From Candidatus Cryptobacteroides intestinavium (GTDB lineage Bacteria > Bacteroidota > Bacteroidia > Bacteroidales > UBA932): 33,892 nt of DNA. Positions 23,876 to 32,403 of the stretch are shown here, in pieces. The notes beneath the pieces were generated by a model, which was given only the letters and a program-made list of their open reading frames with translations, had not been told where the DNA came from and made no database searches. Within the stretch, counting starts at the first letter, position 1; every line of letters begins with the position of its first letter. The translations under genes and the position numbers were made by a program. Location of the stretch: contig JADIMI010000051.1 of NCBI GenBank assembly GCA_017694845.1, forward strand, positions 1-33,892, in the 5' to 3' direction.

Positions 23876-26128
23876 ATGCGTACAGTTATATATATGCTGT
23901 ATGCCCTTGCGGTATCGGTGCTCACGTCATGCCAAGACAATATCGCACCGGACTCCGGTAACGGTATCGCTCCCTTCAGGCTGGCATCCAGCCTGAAGGG
24001 ATACTCCACCGGAGATGCCGGAAGCGGCGGCGTCCGGGATGAAATGTCGGAGGTTATGTGCTATCACTTCATCGATGGCCGGCTGGAGAATATCTATGCC
24101 GCTGAATCTGGCGAAGGCATGTCTTTTACTTTCTCTCCGGACAGATTGGCCGGAATCATATACCTTGTGGCCACAGAGAGCGATGATGTATCTATAGGAA
24201 AGGTTGATATAGGTATGACTGAAGCTATGTGGCATAATACAGTGATCTCTTCAGACACGGCGACCCCTGGTATGTTCTACACAGCGTCTGTCCCATTGCC
24301 GGGCGTGTATCCATCTCCGGTCCCTGTCTCCCTTGAAAGGGGCCTTGCCAGACTGGACCTCAGGATCATGGCTGTATGCGAGGTATATGTGAAAAGGATA
24401 GAGCTTAGGCAGGCGGCTGTATGTTCATCTCTGTTTCCGGAGACCGGGATGCCGTCCGGTTATGAGATGAGCCGTAAGGATATCGTGATATGTCCGGATG
24501 TTCCTTACAGTGAGGATGTCCCGGGGCTTGTACATATCTTTGAGCAGTCCGGTGATGCCGTCGGTGTCATTGTGGAGGCTGTTGTAGATGGGAAAGAGTA
24601 TGTGCTGGAAACTGTCTTGCCGGAGGTCATCGTACGCAATACCGTCTATACCTTGACTTTGCGTAAGGATGATACGACAGGGGAACTGTCCATCGGCATC
24701 CGCAGATGGGATGATGGAGGTGACACTGCGCTGGTGCCGGATCTGGACAGCGGACTGACAGTGGATATCTCCGGGTCCGAGATTCCGGACGATGTCCTTG
24801 TAGACAGAGACAGGACGGCTCTTGTCTTTCCTCATACGGAGGTGGAATGCGTGATTGCTGTCGAATGCCCGGATGAACTCGAACTGGTTTCAGCGGAAGG
24901 GTACAGGCTTGATGTACGTCAGACGGCATCCAATACATTCAGAATCTCGAAAGGGCTCTACGAACCGGGGGCCGACGCCGTGGACACTGAACTGGCGTTC
25001 AGGAGGAAAGGGCTGTCGCATATATATCCTGAGGACAGGATACGGCTCGAACTCAGCTCCAATCCGACTGCATTGACGGGAATGCTGGATTTCGACAATG
25101 AAGACTATACAACGGATTTCGGTATGTATATAGACAATGAATACGGAACATTCATTCTGCCTGAAGGCAAGACCATAGAGGCAGAATTCCCGGACGGGGA
25201 GGACAGATGGCTTGATATCAGGCCTGTATATGAATGTCCGGGTTCATACCGTGTCATAGGAGGCTGGAGACCCAACGATCCGACAGCTGACGGGAGGAGA
25301 CAGTCAGCTATGGTTGTGATAAAGAACGCTGACGGGTCGTCAAGGGAGGAATATACGGTAGTCAGGCGCAATTATGGCCTGCCGGTGACATATCTTCACG
25401 GTATCTGGTGGTGCAAGTATAACGCTATGGGTAATTCCATGGATTTCGAGGACCAGATCCTGTCTTCCGATGATCCGGCCGCCAGGTCAGGAAAGACACT
25501 TTTCGAATATCTTGCCGGCTGTACGGCAGAAGAATACGCCGGACTCTGGGGATGGGCGTATCAGGGAGACAGCGGTATCGGGATGAGGGTCGTCGACTTG
25601 GACGGGATTCCGTCAATGGATGGATTCAACCCGGACAATACCGTCCATATCAACAGGCTTGCGGCGGATGCACTGTCTCCGGATGGGTATGAACTGCCTT
25701 CCATGGAGGATTTCAACAGAATCTTTGATGCAACTGACTATATCTGGATGATGTGGGACGGCTCGCATACGTTGAAGACCCCTTGGGAAGGACATTCGCG
25801 GATTGACCGGAAGCAGAGACGCAGGAACGGGATAGAAGTCGGCGAGATCGTCATAGATGATCTGATATATGTCTCTATGTCATCTCCTGATTTTCCCGAG
25901 AATGAGGCTGTGGTGTGGTACGGTCCCGGAACGCAGTGGAATACGGGAGAAGGCATACGGCATTACGGACATCATAACAATATGCTTTTCGGAGTGTATT
26001 CCCCGGCAGGAGAAGGGTGGTATATGGGCGGTTCGATGGGCGGCCTGTATATGACGAAGAACGGGGCGGGCCCCAAGGATACCAGAATTCTCCGGTTTAG
26101 GAAATCAGATGTGGAATATATCTATTAA
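23876..26128 (+). CDS. Fimbrillin-like (FimB/Mfa2) lipoprotein with FISUMP/lectin-like C-terminus, paralog
   Basis: A 750-residue surface lipoprotein with signal MRTVIYMLYALAVSVLTSC (lipobox LTSC). The ATG at 23876 is preferred to the in-frame TTG at 23867. The module order equals that of the 756-residue protein: a fimbrillin-like N-terminus (to about residue 280), a beta-rich middle, then a C-terminal half with DFGMYIDNEYGTFILPEGK, AEFPDGEDRWLDI, GGWRPNDPTADGRR, GIWWCKYNAMGNSMDFEDQI, LSPDGYELPSMEDFNRIF, WYGPGTQWNTGEG and TRILRFRKSDVEYIY. The cysteine in the terminal RTIRCVK of the other paralog is Phe here. Divergence between the two C-termini is greatest in the loops, as expected for binding surfaces. 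The ligand is unknown. Confidence 0.75.
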   Translation: MRTVIYMLYALAVSVLTSCQDNIAPDSGNGIAPFRLASSLKGYSTGDAGSGGVRDEMSEVMCYHFIDGRLENIYAAESGEGMSFTFSPDRLAGIIYLVATESDDVSIGKVDIGMTEAMWHNTVISSDTATPGMFYTASVPLPGVYPSPVPVSLERGLARLDLRIMAVCEVYVKRIELRQAAVCSSLFPETGMPSGYEMSRKDIVICPDVPYSEDVPGLVHIFEQSGDAVGVIVEAVVDGKEYVLETVLPEVIVRNTVYTLTLRKDDTTGELSIGIRRWDDGGDTALVPDLDSGLTVDISGSEIPDDVLVDRDRTALVFPHTEVECVIAVECPDELELVSAEGYRLDVRQTASNTFRISKGLYEPGADAVDTELAFRRKGLSHIYPEDRIRLELSSNPTALTGMLDFDNEDYTTDFGMYIDNEYGTFILPEGKTIEAEFPDGEDRWLDIRPVYECPGSYRVIGGWRPNDPTADGRRQSAMVVIKNADGSSREEYTVVRRNYGLPVTYLHGIWWCKYNAMGNSMDFEDQILSSDDPAARSGKTLFEYLAGCTAEEYAGLWGWAYQGDSGIGMRVVDLDGIPSMDGFNPDNTVHINRLAADALSPDGYELPSMEDFNRIFDATDYIWMMWDGSHTLKTPWEGHSRIDRKQRRRNGIEVGEIVIDDLIYVSMSSPDFPENEAVVWYGPGTQWNTGEGIRHYGHHNNMLFGVYSPAGEGWYMGGSMGGLYMTKNGAGPKDTRILRFRKSDVEYIY

Positions 26129-26148
26129 ATTTGCAGCGGTTCTGGTCT

Positions 26149-27246
26149 ATGCCTGCCGCTGCATTTTTTATGGTGATTTTTCTGATAACTTTATCTGGAC
26201 TGACGGCAGCCTGTCTGTTTGTGCTGCTGCTTGTTGTAATTTCCGGAGGCATAGCCTCGGTTTTCGGTGTCAGGTTCCGTACATTTTTCCGCAGGGGACT
26301 GTGGTTCGTCCTGCTCCCTCTGCCGGTCTTTGCATACGGCTGTCTTATTGAGCGCAACATATACAATGTCAAGGAGGTGGAGATCATTAGCGACGGTATT
26401 CCTAAATCCTTTGATGGCTATAGGATAGTCCAGCTGTCGGATATCCATCTGAGCTCGTTCCAGGGAAGGGCGCGTTCGCTGGAACGTGCCGTGCATATGG
26501 TCAACGGTCTGGATCCGGATATCATTCTGTTCACCGGGGATCTGGTGACCTTCTCTCCGGATGAGCTGGACCGGAAGCTCTCTTCAGTCCTTTCCGGGCT
26601 GAAGGCGGAGGACGGAGTGTATTCTGTGCTGGGCAACCACGACTATTGCACATATACGGAATACGCATCGGAAGAAGAAAGGCTGGCGGCCCTTGAGAAG
26701 CTTGTCGGAAAGGAGGAGGATATGGGCTGGACAGTCCTTCTGGACAGCTGTGTGAATGTCGCAAGGACATCCGTCTCCTGCATTGACGGCAGTCTCTGCA
26801 GAGATACAGTGACCATCGCCGGTGTGCGTAACATATCTGCACATCCGCATTTCCCTTCCGATGGCGACCTGGACAAGGCGCTTTCATATGCGGCCGGCGA
26901 CTATGTCATACTGATGAGTCACGATCCCACACACTGGAGAAAGGAGGTGATGTACAGGGATGATGTCGACATAATGCTTTCAGGTCATACACACGCTATG
27001 CAGCTCGCCTTTTTCGGCTGGTCTCCGGCCTCATTCATATATAAGGAATATTCCGGACTGTACTGCAGGTCGGACGAGGTGACCGATGGCACGAAAAAAG
27101 CGGACAGGGATAGCCTTTGTGAAGACATCCGCTGTCCGCAGTATCTGTATGTCAATACGGGGCTCGGCGAGACCGGGTTTCCTGCCCGTGCCGGAGTCCC
27201 TCCCGAGATCACGGTATTTACATTGTCCTGCCCGGATATGCCTTGA
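26149..27246 (+). CDS. Membrane-anchored metallophosphoesterase
   Basis: A 365-residue calcineurin-like phosphoesterase of the YkuE type. The N-terminal 80 residues hold two or three hydrophobic segments (FFMVIFLITLSGLTAACLFVLL, then WFVLLPLPVFAYG), placing the catalytic domain outside the inner membrane. All metal motifs are present: D-x-H in QLSDIHLSSF, GD in LFTGDLVTF, GNHD in SVLGNHDY, an H in LMSHDPTHW, and GHTH in LSGHTHAMQLAFFG. The ATG at 26149 is preferred over the TTG at 26131, and the gap from the last lipoprotein gene is then 20 bases. It is probably the last gene of the lipoprotein operon. Its 3' end overlaps the convergent aminotransferase by 29 bases. The substrate is unknown; family members cleave lipid A precursors or other phosphodiesters. 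Confidence 0.88.
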   Translation: MPAAAFFMVIFLITLSGLTAACLFVLLLVVISGGIASVFGVRFRTFFRRGLWFVLLPLPVFAYGCLIERNIYNVKEVEIISDGIPKSFDGYRIVQLSDIHLSSFQGRARSLERAVHMVNGLDPDIILFTGDLVTFSPDELDRKLSSVLSGLKAEDGVYSVLGNHDYCTYTEYASEEERLAALEKLVGKEEDMGWTVLLDSCVNVARTSVSCIDGSLCRDTVTIAGVRNISAHPHFPSDGDLDKALSYAAGDYVILMSHDPTHWRKEVMYRDDVDIMLSGHTHAMQLAFFGWSPASFIYKEYSGLYCRSDEVTDGTKKADRDSLCEDIRCPQYLYVNTGLGETGFPARAGVPPEITVFTLSCPDMP

Positions 27247-28420
27247 GTCCTTCCTCAAGCACATGGAGGGCCTTCTCCAGTTCAGGTATCTCAAGTACGT
27301 ATGCGAGACGGGCGTGATTGATTCCCTTGCCCGGAGTCTTGTAGAATGATGCTGCAGGGGTCACCATTGTAGTGGAGTTGTCCAGCCTGAATGTCTCGAG
27401 CATCCATCTTGCAAAGTTCTCCGTGTTGTCGACAGGGAGCTGGGCCACTGTGTAGAATGCGCCCATCGGCATAGGGGAGTAGACGCCTTCAATGCTGTTG
27501 AGCCTGTCTATCATATAGTTCCTTCTCTTGATATACTCTTCTCTGACAGCCTGAATGTATGAGTCGGGGGTGTCGAGGGCGCCGATAGCGGCAATCTGAC
27601 CGAGAACCGGAGGACAGAGCCTTGCCTGGGCGTATTTCAGTGCAGCAGCCATCACTTCCTTGTTGTGTGACACGATGCAGCCCACACGGGCACCGCACAG
27701 ATTGTATCTTTTTGATACTGAATCTACCAGAATGACGTTCTGGTCAAGATCAGGAATATGCATTGCAGAGAAATGCGGCTCATCGGTGTAGCAGAATTCC
27801 CTGTATACTTCATCTGAAATGAGGAAAAGGTCGTGCTTCCTTGCGACTTCACCTATCGCCAGCATGCTTTCCTTTGAATACAGAGTCCCGGTAGGGTTCC
27901 CGGGGTTGCAGATAAGTATCGCCTTTGTCTTCGGGGTTATCGCCTTCTCGAACTCGTCAATGTCCGGCACCTGGAAACCTGTGCGGATATCTGTAGGTAT
28001 GGACTTGAGGGTGAGCCCGTTCATAAAAGCAAACGTATTGTAGTTGGTGTAGAACGGCTCGAGCACTATCACTTCATCACCGGCATTGCACGCAATCTGG
28101 AGGGCGAGGTTGACGCTCTCGCTGCCTGCTATTGTAATGATGATCTCGGACATGTCGATATCGATGCCTATCTTCTTATAGTATTTCTCGATAAGTCCTG
28201 TGCGGAGTTCTGCCAGACCTGCGGAATTGGAATAGGAAACATGTGTCAGAGTATTCTCTCTTACTGCCTTGAGGGCGCATTCGGGAGATTTTATGTCCGG
28301 CTGTCCCATATTGAGGTGATAGACCTTTATTCCCTGCTGTTTTGCGGCATCTGACAGAGGAACGAGTTTCCTGATGGCTGAAGCCGGCATCTGTTGTGCT
28401 TTTAGAGAGATGTTTGCCAT
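27218..28420 (-). CDS. Class I/II pyridoxal phosphate-dependent aminotransferase
   Basis: A 400-residue aspartate-aminotransferase-fold enzyme. Visible marks are YHLNMGQPDIKSPE, the PLP-phosphate loop TIAGSESVNLALQIAC, EPFYTNYNTF with the Tyr that stacks on PLP, CNPGNPTGTLY (N172 region), SDEVYREFCY with D203 pairing to the pyridine nitrogen, and the Schiff-base lysine K237 in VDSVSKRYNLCGARVGC. The exact amino donor cannot be fixed by eye; members of this type are annotated as aspartate aminotransferases or broad aminotransferases. It is divergent from glnN, with the two -7 boxes only 12 bases apart. Confidence 0.9.
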   Translation of the reverse strand: MANISLKAQQMPASAIRKLVPLSDAAKQQGIKVYHLNMGQPDIKSPECALKAVRENTLTHVSYSNSAGLAELRTGLIEKYYKKIGIDIDMSEIIITIAGSESVNLALQIACNAGDEVIVLEPFYTNYNTFAFMNGLTLKSIPTDIRTGFQVPDIDEFEKAITPKTKAILICNPGNPTGTLYSKESMLAIGEVARKHDLFLISDEVYREFCYTDEPHFSAMHIPDLDQNVILVDSVSKRYNLCGARVGCIVSHNKEVMAAALKYAQARLCPPVLGQIAAIGALDTPDSYIQAVREEYIKRRNYMIDRLNSIEGVYSPMPMGAFYTVAQLPVDNTENFARWMLETFRLDNSTTMVTPAASFYKTPGKGINHARLAYVLEIPELEKALHVLEEGLKAYPGRTM

Positions 28421-28459
28421 TGTGATTCCCTTTTTAGATTAAATTTATTATACAGTTCG

Positions 28460-28467
28460 CAAAGATA
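28460..28467 (-). promoter_or_regulatory. Putative -7 box of the aminotransferase gene
   Basis: On the minus strand it reads TATCTTTG, an exact match to TAnnTTTG, 39 bases before the ATG. It opposes the glnN box at 28480-28487. Confidence 0.6.
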
Positions 28468-28479
28468 GCATATTTTTTT

Positions 28480-28487
28480 TACCTTTG
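28480..28487 (+). promoter_or_regulatory. Putative -7 box of glnN
   Basis: TACCTTTG matches TAnnTTTG, 32 bases before the glnN ATG. No -33 TTG is seen at the normal distance. Confidence 0.6.
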
Positions 28488-28519
28488 CGGGCGTGCTTAA
28501 CAAATCTAATATTTAATTT

Positions 28520-30694
28520 ATGGCAACATTCAGACAGATGGCCTTGAAAGAGTCGGCGACTCACAAGCCGGAGCGTTTCTTCATCGAGAAGAGACCCATT
28601 TCCCAGTTTTTCGGACAGAATGTCCTTGACATAGAAAAGCTGAGAGGGTACGTCTCCCAGCAGGCATACGAAGCTGTGCTGTCAGCCGTTAAATACGGAG
28701 CGCAGCTGGACAGAAGGGTGGCAAATGAGATTGCATCGGGAATGAAGGCCTGGGCAATCGAGATGGGGGCCACTCACTACACCCACCTTTTCCAGCCTCT
28801 TACTGACTCCACTGCAGAGAAGCACGAGGCGTTTGTCTCTGTCAGGAACGGCAGGGCTTTCGAGAAATTCAACGGCAGCGCCCTTGTCCAGCAGGAGCCG
28901 GATGCTTCCAGTTTCCCCAACGGAGGCCTCAGGAACACTTTCGAGGCGAGAGGCTATTCCGCCTGGGATCCATCTTCTCCGGTATTTCTCCTGGATGGTA
29001 CGCTCTGCATACCGTCGGTCTTTGTCTCGTATACAGGTGAGGCGCTGGATACGAAGGTGCCGAATCTCAAGTCTATGCAGGCTGTAAGCGAAGCTGCGAC
29101 GGCTGTTGCCAATCTCTTTGATGAAAATGTGAAGTCCGTCGGTGTGAATCTCGGTATCGAACAGGAATATTTCCTTGTGGACGAGGCCCTGTTCAACGCA
29201 AGACCGGATATGGTCCTGTGCAACAGGACGGTCATTGGACACACTTCTGCCAAGGACCAGCAGCTGGAAGACCACTATTTCGGAGCTATCCCTCTGAAAG
29301 TCAGTGCGTTTATGAAGGATTTCGAAACCGAGGCGTACAAACTCGGCATTCAGCTTCAGACAAGACATAACGAAGTGGCGCCGAACCAGTTCGAGTGCGC
29401 CCCTGTGTTCTGTGATGCCACTACTGCGATCGACCAGAATATGATGCTTATGATACTTATGCAGAAAGTGGCGGAGAAGCATCATCTCAAGGTGATTTTC
29501 CACGAGAAGCCTTTTGATGGGGTGAACGGTTCCGGCAAGCACTGCAACTGGTCCATCTGCACCGATACCGGAGTGAACCTGCTTTCTCCAGGCAAGACCC
29601 CGACCAAGAACCTGCAGTTCCTGTCGTTCTTCGCCGCTGTCGTGAATGCTGTCTACAGGCATCACTATCTTCTTATGGCTGGTATCTCCAACCTGAGCAA
29701 TTCATACAGGCTCGGAGGAAACGAGGCCCCTCCTGCAGTGATGTCGGTATTTGCCGGTTCCACGCTGTCAAGTATCTTCAAGGCCATAGAGAATATGCAG
29801 GATCTCCCTAATGATGAGGCTGGGCTTGAATCCATAAAGATAGTCAATTCGATTCCGGAGATCTTCCCGGACAATACGGACAGGAACCGTACTTCCCCGT
29901 TCGCATTTACCGGCAACAGGTTCGAGTTCCGGGCTGTCGGGTCATCCGTAAACGTTGCGTCGGCGATATATATTCTCAACAGCGCTGTCGCACAGAGTCT
30001 CAAGAGATTCCGTGCCGAGGTGGATGCTTTGATGGATACCGGTGTCGAGAAATCAAAGGCCATAATGGATATTATCCGTAAGTTCACTATAGAGTCAAAG
30101 GATATAATGTTCGAGGGCAACGGATACAGCAAGGAATGGGAAGAAGAGTCAAAAAGAAGGGGACTCAGGGCGGTTGTCAATGTGCCTGATGCCTATGATG
30201 TATACCATGAGCAGCAGACTCTGGACCTGTTCGCCGAGACCGGAGTGCTCAACAGGAACGAAGTGGAGGCCAGATATGAGGTTCTGAACGAGACTTATGT
30301 CAAGAAACTCCAGATCGAGGCGAGGGTAATCGGGGATATCTGCCTCAATCACGTGCTCCCTGCGGCAGTGAAGTACCAGAATATCCTGATAGAGAATGTC
30401 AAGGGAGTCAAGGAGATATTCGGGGATGAATATAAGGATCTGTGCCAGTCTGAATTCTCCACGCTCAAGAAGATATCTTCATATATCAATGCCATCACCA
30501 GGGATGTGGAAGAACTTGTGGAATCTCGCAAGAAAGCCAACAGGATAACAGATATAGCACAGCGGGCGAAGGTATATTCACGTGATGTCAAGAGCTGGAT
30601 GGACAAGGTGCGCGACAGCGCCGACCACCTCGAGATGCTGGTAGATGATGAGATGTGGCCGCTCCCTAAGTACAGGGAACTGCTGTTCTTCTAG
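28520..30694 (+). CDS. glnN: Glutamine synthetase type III
   Basis: A 724-residue GSIII-type glutamine synthetase, which makes glutamine from glutamate, ammonia and ATP. The length (over 700) separates it from GSI and GSII. Marks include the N-terminal ERFFIEKRPISQFFGQNVLD, HYTHLFQPLTDSTAEKHEAF, the metal/ATP block GIEQEYFLVDE, HNEVAPNQFECAPVF, FHEKPFDGVNGSGKHCNWSI, the NRTSPFAFTGNRFEFRAVGSS nucleotide region and a helical C-terminal tail. It is typical of Bacteroidota and cyanobacteria. The start ATG at 28520 is clear. It is followed after 16 bases by a lipoprotein gene of unknown role. Confidence 0.97.
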   Translation: MATFRQMALKESATHKPERFFIEKRPISQFFGQNVLDIEKLRGYVSQQAYEAVLSAVKYGAQLDRRVANEIASGMKAWAIEMGATHYTHLFQPLTDSTAEKHEAFVSVRNGRAFEKFNGSALVQQEPDASSFPNGGLRNTFEARGYSAWDPSSPVFLLDGTLCIPSVFVSYTGEALDTKVPNLKSMQAVSEAATAVANLFDENVKSVGVNLGIEQEYFLVDEALFNARPDMVLCNRTVIGHTSAKDQQLEDHYFGAIPLKVSAFMKDFETEAYKLGIQLQTRHNEVAPNQFECAPVFCDATTAIDQNMMLMILMQKVAEKHHLKVIFHEKPFDGVNGSGKHCNWSICTDTGVNLLSPGKTPTKNLQFLSFFAAVVNAVYRHHYLLMAGISNLSNSYRLGGNEAPPAVMSVFAGSTLSSIFKAIENMQDLPNDEAGLESIKIVNSIPEIFPDNTDRNRTSPFAFTGNRFEFRAVGSSVNVASAIYILNSAVAQSLKRFRAEVDALMDTGVEKSKAIMDIIRKFTIESKDIMFEGNGYSKEWEEESKRRGLRAVVNVPDAYDVYHEQQTLDLFAETGVLNRNEVEARYEVLNETYVKKLQIEARVIGDICLNHVLPAAVKYQNILIENVKGVKEIFGDEYKDLCQSEFSTLKKISSYINAITRDVEELVESRKKANRITDIAQRAKVYSRDVKSWMDKVRDSADHLEMLVDDEMWPLPKYRELLFF

Positions 30695-30710
30695 AAAACA
30701 ACAGATTCAA

Positions 30711-31808
30711 GTGTATAGGAAAAGTATATTATTGTCACTGGCCTGTGTACTGATCCTGTCGTGCGGCAGGGGCGGGACGCAGGCCGGCTATGTGCTTCCT
30801 TGTATAGAAGAGATGATTGCGGACACATCCAGTGTCGGGCATTCAGTGCTTGAAGACTATGACCCGTCAGACAGATACGGGTCCATTGCCGTTGTCGGGC
30901 CGGAGGACGAGACCAGGCTGCTGTCTTCATTCCTGATGCATTGTGATATGTTTGACAATGTGGATGCGAGGTGGGCAAGGGACAGCCTTCCTGATTTTGC
31001 CGGTGAGACGATCACCTCTTTCTATGATTATGCGGACACTTCATATTCGTCTTTTTTCAAGAAGGGCCGTGATACTCTGATGAGGGAGTCAGTGGTCAGA
31101 AATGCGGTGGCCGCCGTCTCACATACGTGCTACCAGAATCCGTACAGCAATGAACCGACAGTGGACAAGATCCCTGCGAAGCTTATAATCTATTCGTCAT
31201 CTTATTCGGAGCCGGGGATCCGGGATGTGGACACTCTTTTTTCCGCATTCGGGAAATCAGTCAGGCTCATTTCTCCAGTCAGGGCGATAGAGGAGGAGAC
31301 TGCGCGGCGGCATATAAGCGGCAGAATAGGGATATGGGCGGACAGCGATGTGCTCGCATCCGGAGTCTATGCCAGTGCATTCCACAGCGGTGGACATATC
31401 GTAGATTATGTCGGCTTCAGCCCGGATGGATACGCGACTGCCGAGGAAGGTTTTTTCCGTTTCCTTGATATGTATCTTGCAACAGGAGAAGTGACTCCCT
31501 TGAGCGCAGTTGTAATAGATGACTTCCGCCTGTCAGCGTATGCGGACCATATAGGTCGTGTGGCTGAAAAGGTCAATTCCTCGACAGAAGAGTCGTATGC
31601 ACTGTACAGGGCGATCCTGTCGGATGATTTCACTGTCGTCGATGCTGTGTCCTCCATAGCGATAAAGTGCTATATGATGCTCCGGAATGAGAATTTCTTC
31701 ACTCACAGGATACAATATCCAGTGTCAAGGGAATATATGCTTCTCCCTTCGGCAGGCCAGGACGCAGACATAAAATATATAGAGTACAGCCATATATATG
31801 TTCATTAG
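30711..31808 (+). CDS. Lipoprotein of unknown function, GTG start
   Basis: A 365-residue protein I do not recognise. The GTG at 30711 is chosen because it directly precedes a lipoprotein signal, YRKSILLSLACVLILSC, with lipobox ILSC. The only in-frame ATGs upstream (30645 and 30648) would overlap glnN and put 22 non-signal residues in front. The mature part has alternating short alpha and beta segments (GSIAVVGPEDETRLLSSFLM, AKLIIYSSSYSEPGI, RIGIWADSDVLASGVYASAF, SAVVIDDFR), suggesting a two-lobed alpha/beta fold such as periplasmic binding or racemase-like proteins. That is speculative. It is linked to neighbours by spacing: 16 bases after glnN and an 11-base overlap with the exonuclease gene. 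Confidence 0.75.
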   Translation: MYRKSILLSLACVLILSCGRGGTQAGYVLPCIEEMIADTSSVGHSVLEDYDPSDRYGSIAVVGPEDETRLLSSFLMHCDMFDNVDARWARDSLPDFAGETITSFYDYADTSYSSFFKKGRDTLMRESVVRNAVAAVSHTCYQNPYSNEPTVDKIPAKLIIYSSSYSEPGIRDVDTLFSAFGKSVRLISPVRAIEEETARRHISGRIGIWADSDVLASGVYASAFHSGGHIVDYVGFSPDGYATAEEGFFRFLDMYLATGEVTPLSAVVIDDFRLSAYADHIGRVAEKVNSSTEESYALYRAILSDDFTVVDAVSSIAIKCYMMLRNENFFTHRIQYPVSREYMLLPSAGQDADIKYIEYSHIYVH

Positions 31809-32403
31809 TTCCATTTCTCAGGAGCAGCTGTCGGAGATGGAGACAGTTGCATTTCGAGGAGAGGCCCGTGTCATTGTTTCGGAAGGACCGGAATTCTCCA
31901 AGGCGATAGCATATCTGGGACGTCAGAAGGTCATCGGGTTCGATACCGAGACCCGTCCCTGTTTCTCCGCCTCGCAGCCGAGGTACGGGGTGTCTCTCCT
32001 GCAGCTCTCAGGTGCAGGCAAGGCATTCCTGTTCAGGATAAAGTCCCTGGGAATGCACAGAAAGCTCTGTGCGCTGCTGTCCAACCCGAAGATTATCAAG
32101 GTCGGTGCAGCCGTCAATGATGACATCAAAGGCCTGCAGAAATATGCGATGTTCGATCCGGCGTCATTTGTAGACCTGCAGAAGATTGTGTGGGAGTGGG
32201 GTATAAGGGACAAGAGCGTGAAGAAGATGGCGGCTATCATACTCGGGTTCAAGATATCCAAGACTCAGCAGCTTTCCAACTGGGAGGCAGATGAACTGTC
32301 GGAGTCACAGATAAGGTATGCGGCGACGGATGCCTGGGTATGCCGGGAAATGTTCCTGAAGCTTATGGTGACGGAGAAGAATCCTCTTACAGTAGAAATA
32401 TGA
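31798..32403 (+). CDS. 3'-5' exonuclease domain protein (DEDDy family)
   Basis: A 201-residue protein with a single RNase D/Pol I-type exonuclease domain. Motif I is VIGFDTETRP with D49 and E51. Motif II is VGAAVNDDIKGL. Motif III is RYAATDAWVCREM, the Y-x3-D of the DEDDy group. There is no HRDC domain, so it is not full-length RNase D; such stand-alone forms are common in Bacteroidota. The ATG at 31798 overlaps the end of the lipoprotein gene by 11 bases. The stop overlaps the start of the methyltransferase gene (ATGA). Substrate (tRNA, other RNA or DNA) is unknown. Confidence 0.92.
   Translation: MFISSISQEQLSEMETVAFRGEARVIVSEGPEFSKAIAYLGRQKVIGFDTETRPCFSASQPRYGVSLLQLSGAGKAFLFRIKSLGMHRKLCALLSNPKIIKVGAAVNDDIKGLQKYAMFDPASFVDLQKIVWEWGIRDKSVKKMAAIILGFKISKTQQLSNWEADELSESQIRYAATDAWVCREMFLKLMVTEKNPLTVEI

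Noticed and set aside
28682..29665. Long antisense open frame (327 codons) opposite glnN
   Set aside because: It lies wholly inside a strongly conserved gene, and its translation shows no recognisable domain. It is best explained by codon bias in the sense gene.
32340..32399. ATG at 32340 as the start of the rRNA methyltransferase
   Set aside because: It would overlap the exonuclease by 64 bases and add 20 residues before the PUA domain; the ATG at 32400 gives the usual ATGA coupling.
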